From Anthoceros angustus (taxonomy: Eukaryota > Streptophyta > Anthocerotopsida > Anthocerotales > Anthocerotaceae), in NCBI GenBank assembly GCA_010909165.1, contig VJWM01000019.1, positions 1 through 64,000 on the forward strand: a stretch of DNA of 64,000 nucleotides. The letters run 5' to 3'. This document shows positions 21,221-33,431 of this stretch, in pieces. The position numbers were made by a program, and so were the translations under genes. The notes beneath the pieces are model-generated. The model was not told where the DNA came from and did no database searches. It saw only the letters and a program-made list of their open reading frames with translations. Within the stretch, counting starts at the first letter, position 1, and every line of letters begins with the position of its first letter.

Positions 21221-22214
21221 AAGGTTGGGGCTCAGCAAGATTGAAGAACAGAGGTTAAGACAAGAAAGTAGGGAGCGAATGAAGGAGTGTACGCCTCAAT
21301 CGTAAAAATTGAGGAGACCGTCCTATATGGGAAGGAGTGGTAAGAAGAACTCACCCTTCAGCCGAGAAGGAAGAATGGGACGATTGAAGACTGCCCTGGG
21401 AGGCCGAGGCGCCAAGAAGAATGAAGGATCGAGGCCAAGCTCAAGGAGCCGGAGGAAGGACAAAGCCACATGGAGCAAGGAGCGTGAGGAGCTCACAAGC
21501 AAGCAACGGAGGCCGACCAACGGTGGAAGGAAGAGGTAGCCCACCGAGGAAAATGATGCATCGTGATGTCGGTCGTCAGAAGCAACGCCCAGCTGATTAT
21601 GCATGGCAACAAGGGATCGAGGCATGGAAGAGAGATGAAGAATGTCACTTCGCTTGAGTGAGGTGACGCTTGAGAGGGATGCTATGGTAAGATAGCCTCG
21701 AGAGTGGCCCGAGGAATTTGATGAGATTTGTTTGAAGGGCCGTGAGATGTGTCCACTTACATGCTAGGGTCAACAAGTTTGCCAAGGAGATGCGCCCTTG
21801 TTGACAAGGAAGTTGTTGGGTCCCCACGATGACGATGTGGAGATTTTGAAGAATTGCACCTCAACTCGGAGATCTGTGACTTGGAGAGTGAAATGGATGC
21901 GTAGGCTCAATGTGGGAGGAGCCAATGGAAGAGGAAGAGATTTCCAGCAGCCAGAGTTGGTGGGGTGTCTGGCAGACAGAGCTGCACCAACACCCAACCG
22001 CCTGAGGTAATTGCGGCGGCAGACTGATGGCTACAGAGAGGCCGCTGCTCTACAAGAGCGCCTGCAAGAGGGGTACCGCCCATCAGCCAAGATCGCCGAG
22101 ACAGTGTGGAGGTTCCCGCCGCGACGACGAGTGAAGAGATCCGGAGGGATGCCCCAAGCCAAGAGGAGGAAGACGGTGGTTGGGCGCCCGCCATGCCAAC
22201 CCAAGAAGAAGTAG
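21221..22214 (+). pseudogene. Right half of the coding region split by copia
   Basis: Directly after the target duplication the plus strand reads LGLSKIEEQRLRQESRERMK, in frame with the left half if the insert and one GAGAG are removed. Frames then shift near 21300. Later pieces are a basic 76-codon frame (21309-21539), a 70-codon frame (21798-22010) and, after a stop, a 67-codon frame (22011-22214) ending in a lysine/arginine-rich tail (RRVKRSGG, AKRRKTVVG, CQPKKK) like a nuclear localisation signal. Family not recognised. Confidence 0.45.
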
Positions 22215-22723
22215 GCGATAGTTGGTAGGGGAGTGAATGGGTCATTAAGACCCCTAGGGGTTAGTGGGATTGTTAGGAGGTAGGTTAAGAACCTTTAAGA
22301 GGCCACCTACTTAAAACCAGCAACCCCACCTACCCCACAAACTTAATTAATGCTAGGGTTTGGGGAGCTCCTATAAGAGGGGAGGAGCTCCCATAATAAA
22401 ATGTCATGCCTTGCTCTCACGACATGTGTGTGCTTGTCTTGCTACACAAGCGTGCGTCTTACCGTGTGAGGTGCATGGTGTCCAGTAGGGTCTTGAGGTG
22501 CGGTGACCCGGGGTGAGGCGGGCCCAAACCTTTCTTCTGAGTAGGTAGGTGGCGTTAGCGGTGAGGAGGCGGCATTGTGGTTGCGGTGCGGTCAGTGGTG
22601 AAGGAAGACCCCTAGCAAAATCCGGAGGGCGTCACTGCCAAATGTCTCCTAGGTCGTGAGGCAATGCCCTATGATCTGAGGCGATTCTTTGGGAGGCCGG
22701 AGGCGCCAGGCGATAGTTAGCTA
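22215..22723 (+). promoter_or_regulatory. Hairpin with TATA-like and AATAAA motifs, LTR-like
   Basis: GGGAGCTCC (22363-22371) and GGAGCTCCC (22384-22392) form a perfect 9-bp stem around a loop containing TATAAGAGGGG. ATAATAAAATG follows at once. A 12-bp palindrome centred on CCCCTAGGGG lies at 22250-22261. A TATAAGAG-type start region followed by AATAAA is typical of plant LTR promoters and poly(A) sites, so this may be the LTR of the element whose coding region is split by copia. The matching second LTR was not found. Confidence 0.4.
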
Positions 22724-22926
22724 GGAAGAGGTGGAAGAGGTAGATTAGAGAGGAAGAGGAGAAAGAGAAAAGAAAGAGGCGAGAGAGGCGAGAGAGAGAG
22801 GCGAGAGAGGCGAGAGGAGCTAGAGAGGATAGGGAGCAAGAGAGGAGAAGGAAGGAGCAAGAGAAAAGAGAAAAGACAAAAAGAGAAGAGAGGAGGAGAA
22901 ACCTAGAAAAGAGAGGGAAGGTGAAA
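22724..22926. repeat. GA-rich low-complexity tract
   Basis: About 200 bases are nearly pure purine on the plus strand, with imperfect repeats of GAGAGAGGC and AGAGAAAAG. It could be slipped microsatellite DNA. Such tracts are known binding sites for plant GAGA-binding (BBR/BPC) factors, but no gene start is nearby. Confidence 0.9.
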
Positions 22927-23324
22927 TTTCAAAAGTGTGACGAGCTTGAGGGGCGGCCCCAAATTTGTCACGAGAAGGGTCTTGGAAGTGTAGGACTCTG
23001 GTGGGAGGATTGCCTATGCGGTGACTTGGGGGTCCAGGTCGCTTGGCTGAGATTAAGCGGTGCCTCTCATGACGTGAGTCATGTGAGTCATCGCGTAGGG
23101 GTGTGACTTGGGATGGGTCACCGGGCGGCGGTAGGAGGGGCGGTTAGTCGGTCAGGCGCGCTGTCGGGAGGTCGATAGTCGGTCGAGGTCGGTCAGGAGG
23201 GCACCTCCATCCGTGCGGGAAGGGCTCCCCACTCCTTCGTGGAAGCGAAACCTCTGAGGCAAGCGGTGGGATAAGTGTGGCCTTCTGAGTGAGGAGGTTA
23301 GGGGTCAGGGAACCTCCCACCACA
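22927..23324. other. No gene; short G-rich repeats
   Basis: Contains repeated GTCGGTC and GGTCGGTCAGG motifs (23140-23200). It ends where array similarity begins, at 23325. Confidence 0.5.
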
Positions 23325-23680
23325 ATGCGTGAAGATGTTGGTGAGAAAATCTTCAATCAATGACATAGATTATAATCCTGAGGTGGAAGTAGATGAGGAC
23401 GTAAATACTGAAGACATGGATGCTGATGTACATGAAGAACACGAACAATCGGATAAAAACTTTAGTAATGGAGAAAATGTAGGTATTAAGGCTGATGAGC
23501 AATTGGAGGAAGACTTAAATATCCAAGAGGGTTTTCAAATTCATGGAAGACTTAAATTATAGTACACGGACCAAGACTTAAGTAATGAAGAAGATATTGA
23601 TGAAGAATTAAATTATGGAGAAGATTGTGACAAAGACTTTAAGTAATGAAGAAGATTTTGAGGAAGACTTTAGTGATTGA
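23325..23680 (+). pseudogene. Array U-box gene, copy 1 (3' end only)
   Basis: The main array begins in mid-gene, just after the U-box (ATGCGTGAAGATGTTGG). 23329-23562 is open and encodes the acidic tail, with a slightly different text (VNTEDMDADVHEEHEQ, and IQEGFQIHG as in copy 10). The remaining tail to 23680 is frame-shifted. The left end abuts unrelated G-rich DNA, so it marks an array edge. Confidence 0.85.
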
Positions 23681-24579
23681 AAGAGATTCGGATGAAGACT
23701 CAAGTAATTAAGGAGACACTCAGAATTCATGATGAAGTCAAGGTCGAGTATGAAGCATTGTACAATGAATGATAAAATACACGTACTAGTCGTGTATGAA
23801 AATATTAGGATTATTGCATATACTTAAAGAGAGAGCTTAATATAAGCGTAATTGAGCCTACTTGGAGATCATAGCTCTTTAATTGAGCTTGGATCGGATA
23901 TGGTAGCTACTCGGAGATAGATTAGGAAGGATGTCATTCCAAGTGAGGGTCATTATGTTGTAAGATTAAGAAAAATTGGACCCAAGTGAAGATTATTGCA
24001 TTAGAAAGTTAAATTGTTGTGGTAGCTACTATTCTAAATTTGGAGCATAGTGTAATAGTAGTATTCTAAGCATAATAATAACATAAAATGAACAATACTA
24101 TAGTTAGCTCATGGCCCTTTATAAAGGTTTAGCGGCCTAGAATTCATAAGAAACACTACTATAGTTAGCTCATGGCCCTTTATAAAGGTTTGGCGGCCTA
24201 GTATTCAAAAGTTCTATCACGTTAGCTCATGTGTTTCGTTCTTCACTTGTGGTGTAAAGTATATCTCAACATCAAGATATTATATGTTTTGTGTCCTATA
24301 TATTTTGCTACGTCGACTTTATGTGTTTGTTCCACACTTGTCGCATAAAGCATATCTCAACAACGTGTGAAAAGATTATAATTGCATCACCTATATTTGA
24401 AGATATACATGTATTAGCTCTTCAATTGAGCCTGCTTACGATTACTAGCTTTTTAATTGAGTTTACCCAGAGATAGTAGGTCCTCCATTAAAGATTCTTC
24501 TCTAGGTTATGAATAAGCTTTCAATACCAATATATTGGACTTGTTATATTGGTACTTGTGGAGTGAACAGTTCACAGTA
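23681..24579 (+). repeat. Spacer before copy 2, with a 1.5 kb deletion
   Basis: The normal 3' flank runs to about 23779 and then jumps straight to the CACGTACTAG point, about 280 bp before the next promoter region. About 1.47 kb of the standard spacer is missing, including the TTGAGACATG repeats and the 110-bp module. The join is at shared ATA bases. The promoter region with both CCTTTATAAAGG elements (first at 24116-24127) is kept. Confidence 0.9.
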
Positions 24580-25970
24580 ATGAAGATAATAAACTCATCA
24601 ACTTCTGAGAGTTCGGAAGAGGATACAATATCTGGTTCTCCACACTCAGATTCCAAAACCAATCACATACTCGAAGATGGCCAGAGTGGTCCTTTACGTG
24701 CACCTCAATGTCTTCCAGACGATTTCCCCCTTCCAACAGTTGAAGCAAAAGAGTCAGGATATGGGTGGCCGTATGCACCCATGCCTTGGCCGGGTCCAAA
24801 CGACATGTGGATGTGGAAAAGTTTAAGTAAGCCTCAAAACGTGATCCATATTAGGAGTAGATCTTTGCTCCACTAGCGTTTTGCAAGAATAGCGAAAAGA
24901 GCAAGACCTTTAAGAGCAAGGAAGCATTGCGAGATATGAAAGAAAATTATCCGTAATTAGATGTGGATGATTTTTCTTATCTTTTCAATGGAAAAGTGCC
25001 TATCAAAATTGAAGTTGACGACTCTATTGATAATGGAGAGAAGACAAAGATAAAGTCGACATCGAATACAAAGCATCATCAAGACTTACTTTGTGTGGAC
25101 TCACTTCTTAATGAATCGACATCCGACTTTGGAAAAGTCATATGTAAGAAGGAAGAGGAAGACTCGATGACGCAGATGATTTTGAAGCGTTGTGCAAAGT
25201 TCATGTCAACATCCTCATCTTTGAAGAGGTCCATGAGTCCAACCACGGTAATGATTTTGAGAGCAAGAAAACCGCGAAAAACCTAGACAATTTGCAAAGA
25301 AACCTCTTGTAGAGCCATCGCCTTCCCAAGAAGGTAGCTTGCCTCAAGCAAGTCTTGCGGGTGGATACGGTGGTGAAGCCGCCATCTTACCTTCTCGCCT
25401 ATTTCAAGGAGGCTCATGGCGAGCCTGTGACCGTGGTCTCTGGAGCCGATGAAAGAAATGTTTTGGGCTTGGTATGGTCAGGGAGAGAATATGTTTGAAG
25501 ATATGCATGGAAATAACAGAGGATGCCTACATCAAAAACATTTGGACTGCCAGAGAGACTATGAAGTGGTGTGCAAACAATGGATACGAGGAACCAAAGG
25601 CGCCTAGCTTGGAGGAAGCATCTAGATGCGTGAAGATGTTGGTGAGAAAATCTTCAATCAATGACATAGATTATAATAGGTGGAAGTAGATGAGGACGCA
25701 TCAAGACGTGGATGATGATGTACATGAAGAACACGAACAATCGGATAAAGACTTTAGTAATGGAGAAAATGTAGGTATTAAGTGATGAGCAATTGGAGGA
25801 AGACTTAAATATCAAGAGGGTTTTCATTCATGGAAGACTTAAATTATGAAGTACACCGGACCAAGACTTAAGTAATGAAGAAGATATTGATGAAGAATTA
25901 AATGATGGAGAAGATTGTGACAAAGACTTTAAGTAATGAAGAAGATTTTGAGGAAGACTTTAGTGATTGA
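24580..25970 (+). CDS. Array MBD-like/U-box gene, copy 2
   Basis: This copy preserves the N-terminus best: from ATG 24580 the frame is open for about 84 codons, through SESSEEDTISGSPHSDSK, GYGWPYAPMPWPGPNDMW and MWK. It keeps CAG/CTG at sites that other copies show as CG, for example in Ser-Gly-Ser-Pro and Glu-Asp-Gly-Gln-Ser-Gly. The frame is lost where CTGG of a Ser-Gly pair should be (about 24825), regained at 24963-25286 for the domain end and linker, and the second half of the U-box is open at 25474-25689. The U-box Cys-Pro-Ile is not readable. Probably the same protein as copy 10. Confidence 0.75.
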
Positions 25971-28279
25971 AAGAGATTCGGATGAAGACTCAAGTAATTA
26001 AGGAGACACTCACGAATTCATGATGAAGTCAAGGTCAGTATGAAGCATTGTACAATGAATGATAAAATATTGATCTAAGGAATATGTACGAGGTATGCAT
26101 AAGGACAAGAACAAAAGTTTGACCGTTTATAGCTTTTATGCGATGGAGTTGGCCACGCTACATGTATGGCTCTTTGTCCTTACTTACTTGGCCTGAGTTC
26201 GGTGAACCCTAAGCCCAAGGGGTAGGAGCTACAAACAAGAATTGCAAGGGCTCTCATGAGCGGATGGAAGAAATTATTCATGAGCATGGATGGCATGCTC
26301 AAGATGGAGGCTAGGGTGGCAAGCTTGTGAGTTCAACCTATCCCACTTGCGTTGTGTATGGACACCGCCTACTTACATTCCCTTCATCTGCCTTTTTTGC
26401 TTCCTCACAAGCAGTCACGATCTCCGGATAAATTGTCGCCACGCTTTAGAATTTGCAACCGAGCCCATGGGGTGTGTTCGACGATCCTCTTGTACCTCAC
26501 TTGCTTTCCCTCTTTCATTACGCGCTTCCAAAACCTAACACCTTGATTGTCCTTGGCAGTGCTCAAAGAAAGAAAAGGAGGAGGAATAGCCTAGCCGCTA
26601 GAAAGGTCTTCTCGATGACCCCATCTCACCTCCTCCATGCCTGTATGCTCAATCGATGTAGGAATTCAAAATATAGGAACCGGACGACGATCCGGGTGAT
26701 GTCACCGAGTTACTTTGTGATAGCTAGATTGATGATGGTAGACATAGTTACTATTTGGAACCTCACTTGGAGGCTACAATAGAGGGATGGTGGATTGCTC
26801 CATATGCGACAATCGAAATGATGTGTTGAGACATGTGTAAGAGCATGGTTAATTAGTTTTAATTGTACGACAAATGACATGATAGGTTGAGACATGTACA
26901 AGAGCATGCACAATTTGGATAAATGACATGATATGTTGAGACATGTATAAGAGCATGCCTAATTTGTTTTAATTATACGATAAATGTATATTTTTCCCCA
27001 AGAGGGAATGGAAAACCTATAACAACGATACAATACAAAGAATCAAGAGTGTTCTACAAAGAATCAAGAGTGTTTTCCGCTGGTACGGTCTAGGTGTCAC
27101 TTTCTCCCCAAGAGGGAATGGAAAACCTATAACAACGATACAATACAAAGAATCAAGAGTGTTCTTGTTGGTACGGTCTAGGTGTCACGTTAAGATAAAG
27201 ATCACAAGATCGAGGCCACCGAGCTGAAAATTGCATGCTACTTGGTTCTTGCGAGTTGCAGGCACCGACTTCAAGCAATACCATGCCATAGTGAGGAAGA
27301 TGATAAAAGACCACAAAGATCGATTTAAATGATGATGATGTCGTGTCCGCTGCGGCGATATGACCTCGAAAGACCACGCCTCTGAGGGTTAGAGCCTCAC
27401 CATGCTTGTAAGATGTCTTGGAGCAAAACGTGTTGAAGTAGGACACCGGAGAGAAGACGAAGATGAAGTCATTGTCGGATAATGAATGACAAAGAACATA
27501 CACGCATTAGTCGTATGAAAATATTAGGATTACATTGCATATACTTAAAGAGAGAGCTTAATATAAGCGTCTTAATTGAGCCTACTTGGAGATCATAGCT
27601 CTTTAATTGAGCTTGGTATGTAGCTTACTAGATAGATTAGGAAGGATGTCATTCCAAGTGAGGGTCATTATGTTGTAAGATTAAGAAAAATTGGACCCAA
27701 GTGAAGATTATTGCATTAGAAAGTTAAATTGTTGTAAGTAGCTACTATTCTAAATTTGGAGCATAGTGTAATAGTAGTATTCTAAGCATAATAATAACAT
27801 AAAATGAACAATACTATAGTTAGCTCATGGCCCTTTATAAAGGTTTAGCGGCCTAGAATTCATAAGAAACACACTATAGTTAGCTCATGGCCCTTTATAA
27901 AGGTTTGGCCTAGTATTCAAAAGTTCTATGCGTTAGCTCATGTGTTTCGTTCTTCACTTGTGGTGTAAAGTATATCTCAACATCAAGATATTATATGTTT
28001 TGTGTCCTATATATTTTGCGTGTCGCCTTTTATGTGTTTGCTCCACACTTGTCGATAAAGCATATCTCAACAACGATGAAAAGATTATAATTGCATCACC
28101 TATATTTGAAGATATATGTATTAGCTCTTCAATTGAGCCTACGATTACTAGCTTTTAATTGAGTTTACCTGCAGATAGTAGGTCCTCCATTAAAGATTCT
28201 TCTCTAGCTTATTAATAAGCTTTCAATACCAATATATTGGACTTGTTATATTGGTACTTGTGGAGGAACAATTCCATGA
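25971..28279 (+). repeat. Spacer between copies 2 and 3
   Basis: Standard layout: 3' flank, the segment with short conserved frames near 26290-26690, the TTGAGACATG triple repeat at about 26826-26990, the duplicated 110-bp module (CCCCAAGAGGGAATGG at about 26997 and 27107), a short conserved frame near 27200-27350, the AT-rich region, both CCTTTATAAAGG elements (about 27832 and 27892), then the region just before the gene. No RNA gene seen. Confidence 0.85.
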
Positions 28280-29659
28280 ATGAAGATAACAAACTCATCA
28301 ACTTCGAGAGTAAGAGGATACAATATCCAGTTCTCCACACTGATTCCAAAACCAATCACATACTCAAGATGGCGAGTGGTCCTTTACGCACCTCAATGTC
28401 TTCAGATTTCCTTCCAACAGCTTGAAGCAAAAGAGTCGGGATATGGGTGGTCAGATGCACCCATGCCTTGGGTCCAAACGACATGTGGATGTGGAAAGTT
28501 TCGTAAGCCTCAAAACGTGATCCATATTGGGTAGTAGATCTTTGACCCGCCCACTTTAGCTTTGCAAGAATAGCGAAAGGAGCAAGACCTTTAAGAGCAA
28601 GGAAAGCATTCGCAGATATATGAAAAGAAAATTATCCGAATTAGATGTGGATGATTTTTCTTATCTTTTCAATGGAAAGTGCCTATCAAAATTGAAGTTG
28701 ACGACTCTATTGATAATCGAGAGAAGACAAAGATAAAGTCGACATCAATCATCATCAAGACTTACTTTGTGTGGACTCACTTCTTAATGAATCGACATCG
28801 CGACTTTGGAAAAGTCATATGTACAAAGAAGGAAGAGGAAGACTCGGCGACGCAGATGATTTTGAAGCGTTTTGTGTGCAAAGTTCATGTCAACATCCTC
28901 ATCTTTGAAGAGGTCGCCACAGAGTCCAACCACGTGAATGATTTTGAGAGCAAGAAAACCGCGAAAAACCTAGACAATTTGCAAAGAAACCTCTTGTAGA
29001 GCCATCGCCTTCCCAAGAAGGTAGCTTGCCTCAAGCAAGTCTTGTGCGGTGGATAGGTGGTGAAGCCATCTACCTTCTCTCGCCCTATTTCAAGGAGGCT
29101 CATGGCGAGCTGTGACCGTGGTCTCTGGAGCCGCCGCGAAAAGAAATGTTTTGGGCTTGGTATGGGGAGAGAATATGTTTGAAGACAGCATGGAAATAAC
29201 AGAGGATGCCTACATCAAAACATTTGGACTGCCAGAGACTATGAAGTGGTGTGCAAACAATGGATACGAGGAACCAAAGGCGCCTAGCTTGGAGGAAGCA
29301 TCTAGATGCGTGAAGATGTTGGTGAGAAAATCTTCAATCAATGACATAGATTATAATCCCGAGGTGGAAGTAGATGAGGACGCATCAAGACGTGGATGAT
29401 GATGTACATGAAGAACACGAACAATCGGATAAAAGACTTTAGTAATGGAGAAAATGTAGGTATTAAGACCGATGAGCAATTGGAGGAAGACTTAAATATC
29501 AAAGAGGGTTTTCACATTCATGGAAGACTTAAATTATGAAGTACACCGGACCAAGACTTAAGTAATGAAGAAGATATTGATGAAGAATTAAATGATGGAG
29601 AAGATTGTGACAAAGACTTAAGTAATGAAGAAGATTTTGAGGAAGACTTTAGTGATTGA
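28280..29659 (+). CDS. Array MBD-like/U-box gene, copy 3
   Basis: Full span but slightly short (1380 bp). Open pieces are 28679-28999 (domain end and linker) and 29112-29399 (distal U-box and start of the acidic tail). The final tail is readable as DLSNEEDIDEELNDGE then SNEEDFEEDFSD-stop at 29611-29659, which shows that the gene runs past the stop seen after Arg-Leu-Lys-Leu in other copies. Differences from neighbours cluster at CAG/CTG sites. Confidence 0.72.
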
Positions 29660-32012
29660 AAGAGATTCGGATGAAGACTCAAGTAATTAAGGAGACACTC
29701 ACGAATTCATGATGAAGTCAAGGTCGAGTATGAAGCATTGTACAATGAATGATAAAATATTGATCTAAGGAATATGTACGAGGTATGCATAAGGACAAGA
29801 ACAAAAGTTTGACCGTTTATAGCTTTTAATTGTACGACAAATGACATGATAGGTTGAGACATGTATGGCTCTTTGTCCTTACTTACTTGGCCTGCGGAGT
29901 TCGGTGAACCCTAAGCCCACGAAGGGGTAGGAGCTACAAACAAGAATTGCAAGGGCTCCTCATGAGCGGATGGAAGAAAATTATTCATGAGCATGGATGG
30001 CATGCTCGATTATGGAGGCTAGGGTGGCAAGCTTGTGAGTTCAACCTATCCCACTTGCGTTGTGTATGGACACCGCCACGCCGACATTCTCTTCATCGTT
30101 TTTTCGCTTTCACGGTGAAAGCTTTGAAACAGTCACCGATCTCCGGATAAATTGTCGTCACGCTTTAGAATTGCAACCGAGCCCATGATGGGGTGTGTTC
30201 GACGATCCTCTTGTACCTCACTTGCTTTCCTCTTTCATTACCACGTTCCAAAACCTAACACCTTGATTGTCCTTGGCGGTGCTCCCCAAGAAAGAAAAGG
30301 AGGAGGGAATAGCGCTAGCTCGAGCTGCAAAGGTCTTCTCGACAGCCCATCTCACCTCCTCCATGCTGTCGATGCTCAATCGATGTAGGAATTCAAAATA
30401 TAGGAATCCGGACGACGATCCGGGTGATGTCACCGCAAGTTACTTTGTGATAGCTAGATTGATGATGGTAGACATAGTTACTATTTGGAACCTCACTTGG
30501 AGGCTACAATAGAGGGATGGTGGATTGCTCCATATGCGACAATCGAAATGATGTGTTGAGACATGTGTAAGAGCATGGTTAATTAGTTTTAATTGTACGA
30601 CAAATGACATGATAGGTTGAGACATGTACAAGAGCATGCACAATTTGGATAAATGACATGATATGTTGAGACATGTATAAGAGCATGCCTAATTTGTTTT
30701 AATTATATGATAAATGTATATTTTTCCCCAAGAGGGAATGGAAAACCTATAACAACGATACAATACAAAGAATCAAGAGTGTTCTACAAAGAATCAAGAG
30801 TGTTTTCCGTTGGTACGGTCTAGGTGTCACTTTCTCCCCAAGAGGGAATGGAAAACCTATAACAACGATACAATACAAAGAATCAAGAGTGTTCTTGTTG
30901 GTACGGTCTAGGTGTCACGTTAAGATAAAGATCACAAGACCGAGGCCACTGAGGAATTGCATGCTACTTGGTTCTTGCGAGTCACGGTGCGACCGACTTC
31001 AAGCAATACCATGCCATAGTGAGGAAGATGATAAAAGACCACAAAGATCGACGAAATGATGATGATGTCGTGTCACAAGGCGCATATGACCTCGATACGC
31101 CTCGGTGAGGGTTAGAGCCTCACCATGCTTGTAAGATGTCTTGGAGCAAAACGTGTTGAAGTAGGACACGGAGAGAAGACGAAGATGAAGTCATTGTCGG
31201 ATAATGAATGACAAAGAACATACACGCATTTAGTCGTATGAAAATATTAGGATTACATTGCATATACTTAAAGAGAGCTTAATATAAGCGTCTTAATTGA
31301 GCCTACTTGGAGATCATAGCTCTTTAATTGAGCTTGGTCGATACGGTAGCTTACTCGAGATAGATTAGGAAGGATGTCATTCCAAGTGAGGGTCATTATG
31401 TTGTAAGATTAAGAAAAATTGGACCCAAGTGAAGATTATTGCATTAGAAAGTTAAATTGTTGTAAGTAGCTACTATTCTAAATTTGGAGCATAGTGTAAT
31501 AGTAGTATTCTAAGCATAATAATAACATAAAATGAACAATACTATAGTTAGCTCATGCCCTTTATAAAGGTTTAGCGGCCTAGAATTCATAAGAAACACT
31601 GCATTATAGTTAGCTCATGGCCCTTTATAAAGGTTTGGCCTAGTATTCAAAAGTTCTATGCGTTAGCTCATGTGTTTCGTTCTTCACTTGTGGTGTAAAG
31701 TATATCTCAACATCAAGATATTATATGTTTTGTGTCCTATATATTTTGCTACGTGTCGACTTTATGTGTTTGCTCCACACTTGTCGACAAAGCATATCTC
31801 AACAACGTATGAAAAGATTATAATTGCATCACCTATATTTGAAGATATACATGTATTAGCTCTTCAATTGAGCCTACGATTACTAGCTTTTAATTGAGTT
31901 TACCCAGATAGTAGGTCCTCCATTAAAGATTCTTCTCTAGCTTATTAATAAGCTTTCAATACCAATATATTGGACTTGTTATATTGGTACTTGTGGAGTG
32001 AACAATTCACGA
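29660..32012 (+). repeat. Spacer between copies 3 and 4, with a swapped patch
   Basis: Standard layout, but about 29824-29865 carries a 40-base piece of the TTGAGACATG repeat region in place of the usual GCGATGGAGTTGGCCACG text. Both ends of the patch fall on shared bases (TTTT on the left, ACATGTA on the right). The rest has the triple repeat (about 30550-30720), the duplicated 110-bp module and both CCTTTATAAAGG elements (about 31558 and 31620). Confidence 0.85.
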
Positions 32013-33431
32013 ATGAAGATAATAAACTCATCAACTTCTGAGAGTTCGGAAGAGGATACAATATCCGGTTCTCCACACTCGATTCCAAAACCAATCACAT
32101 ACTCAAGATGGCCGAGTGGTCCTTTACGTGCACCTCAATGTCTTCCAGACGATTTCCCTTCCAACAGCTTGAAGCAAAAGAGTCGGGATATGGGTGGTCA
32201 GATGCACCCATGCCTTGGCCGGGTCCAAACGACATGTGGATGTGGAAAAGTTTCGTAAGCCTCAAAACGTGATCCATATTGGGCGAGTAGATCTTTGACC
32301 GCTCCACTAGCGTTTTGCAAGAATAGCGAAAGGAGCAAGACCTTTAAGAGCAAGGAAAGCATTCGCAGATATATGAAAAGAAAATTATCCGAATTAGATG
32401 TGGATGATTTTTCTTATCTTTCAATGGAAAGTGCCTATCAAAATTGAAGTTGACGACTCTATTGATAATCGGAGAGAAGACAAAGATAAAGTCGACATCG
32501 AATACAAAGCATCATCAAGACTTACTTTGTGTGGACTCACTTCTTAATGAATCGACATCGGCGACTTTGGAAAAGTCATATGTACAAAGAAGGAAGAGGA
32601 AGACTCGATGACGCAGATGCGGATTTGAAGCGTTTTGCAAAGTTCATGTCAACATCCTCATCTTTGAAGAGGTCGCTCACAGAGTCCAACCACGGTAATG
32701 ATTTTGAGAGCAAGAAAACCGCGAAAAAACCTAGACAATTTGCAAAGAAACCTCTTGTAGAGCCATCACCTTCCCAAGAAGGTAGCTTGCCTCAAGCAAG
32801 TCTTGTGCGGGTGGATACGGTGGTGAAGCCGCCATCTTACCTTCTCTGCCCTATTTCAAGGAGGCTCATGGCAGAGCCTGTGACCGTGGTCTCTGGAGCC
32901 GTTTGCGAAAAGAAATGTTTTGGGCTTGGTATGGTCTTGGGAGAGAATATGTTTGAAGACATGGAAATAACAGAGGATGCCTACATCAAAAACATTTGAC
33001 TGCCAGAGACTATGAAGTGGTGTGCAAACAATGGATACGAGGAACCAAAGGCGCCTAGCTTGGAGGAAGCATCTAGATGCGTGAAGATGTTGGTGAGAAA
33101 ATCTTCAATCAATGACATAGATTATAATCCCGAGGTGGAAGTAGATGAGGACGCAATTCAAGACGTGGATGATGATGTACATGAAGAACACGAACAATCG
33201 GATAAAGACTTTAGTAATGGAGAAAATGTAGGTATTAAGACCGATGAGCAATTGGAGGAAGACTTAAATATCAAAGAGGGTTTTCACATTCATGGAAGAC
33301 TTAAATTATGAAGTACACCGGACCAAGACTTAAGTAATGAAGAAGATATTGATGAAGAATTAAATGATGGAGAAGATTGTGACAAAGACTTAAGTAATGA
33401 AGAAGATTTTGAGGAAGACTTTAGTGATTGA
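32013..33431 (+). CDS. Array MBD-like/U-box gene, copy 4 (best U-box)
   Basis: The frame 32529-32999 is open through the basic linker (KKTAKKPRQFAKKPLVEPSP) and gives the clearest U-box start: PPSYLLCPISRRLMAEPVTV, followed by VSGA. In U-box ligases this is the Cys-Pro-Ile ... Met-x-x-Pro-Val core that contacts the E2 enzyme without zinc. The frame then meets TGA at 32997-32999, where other copies have TGG (Trp in IKNIW), and continues in the same frame at 33012-33311 with MKWCANNGYEEPKAPSLEEA and the acidic tail. So this copy is one codon from an open 780-base stretch. Confidence 0.8.
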
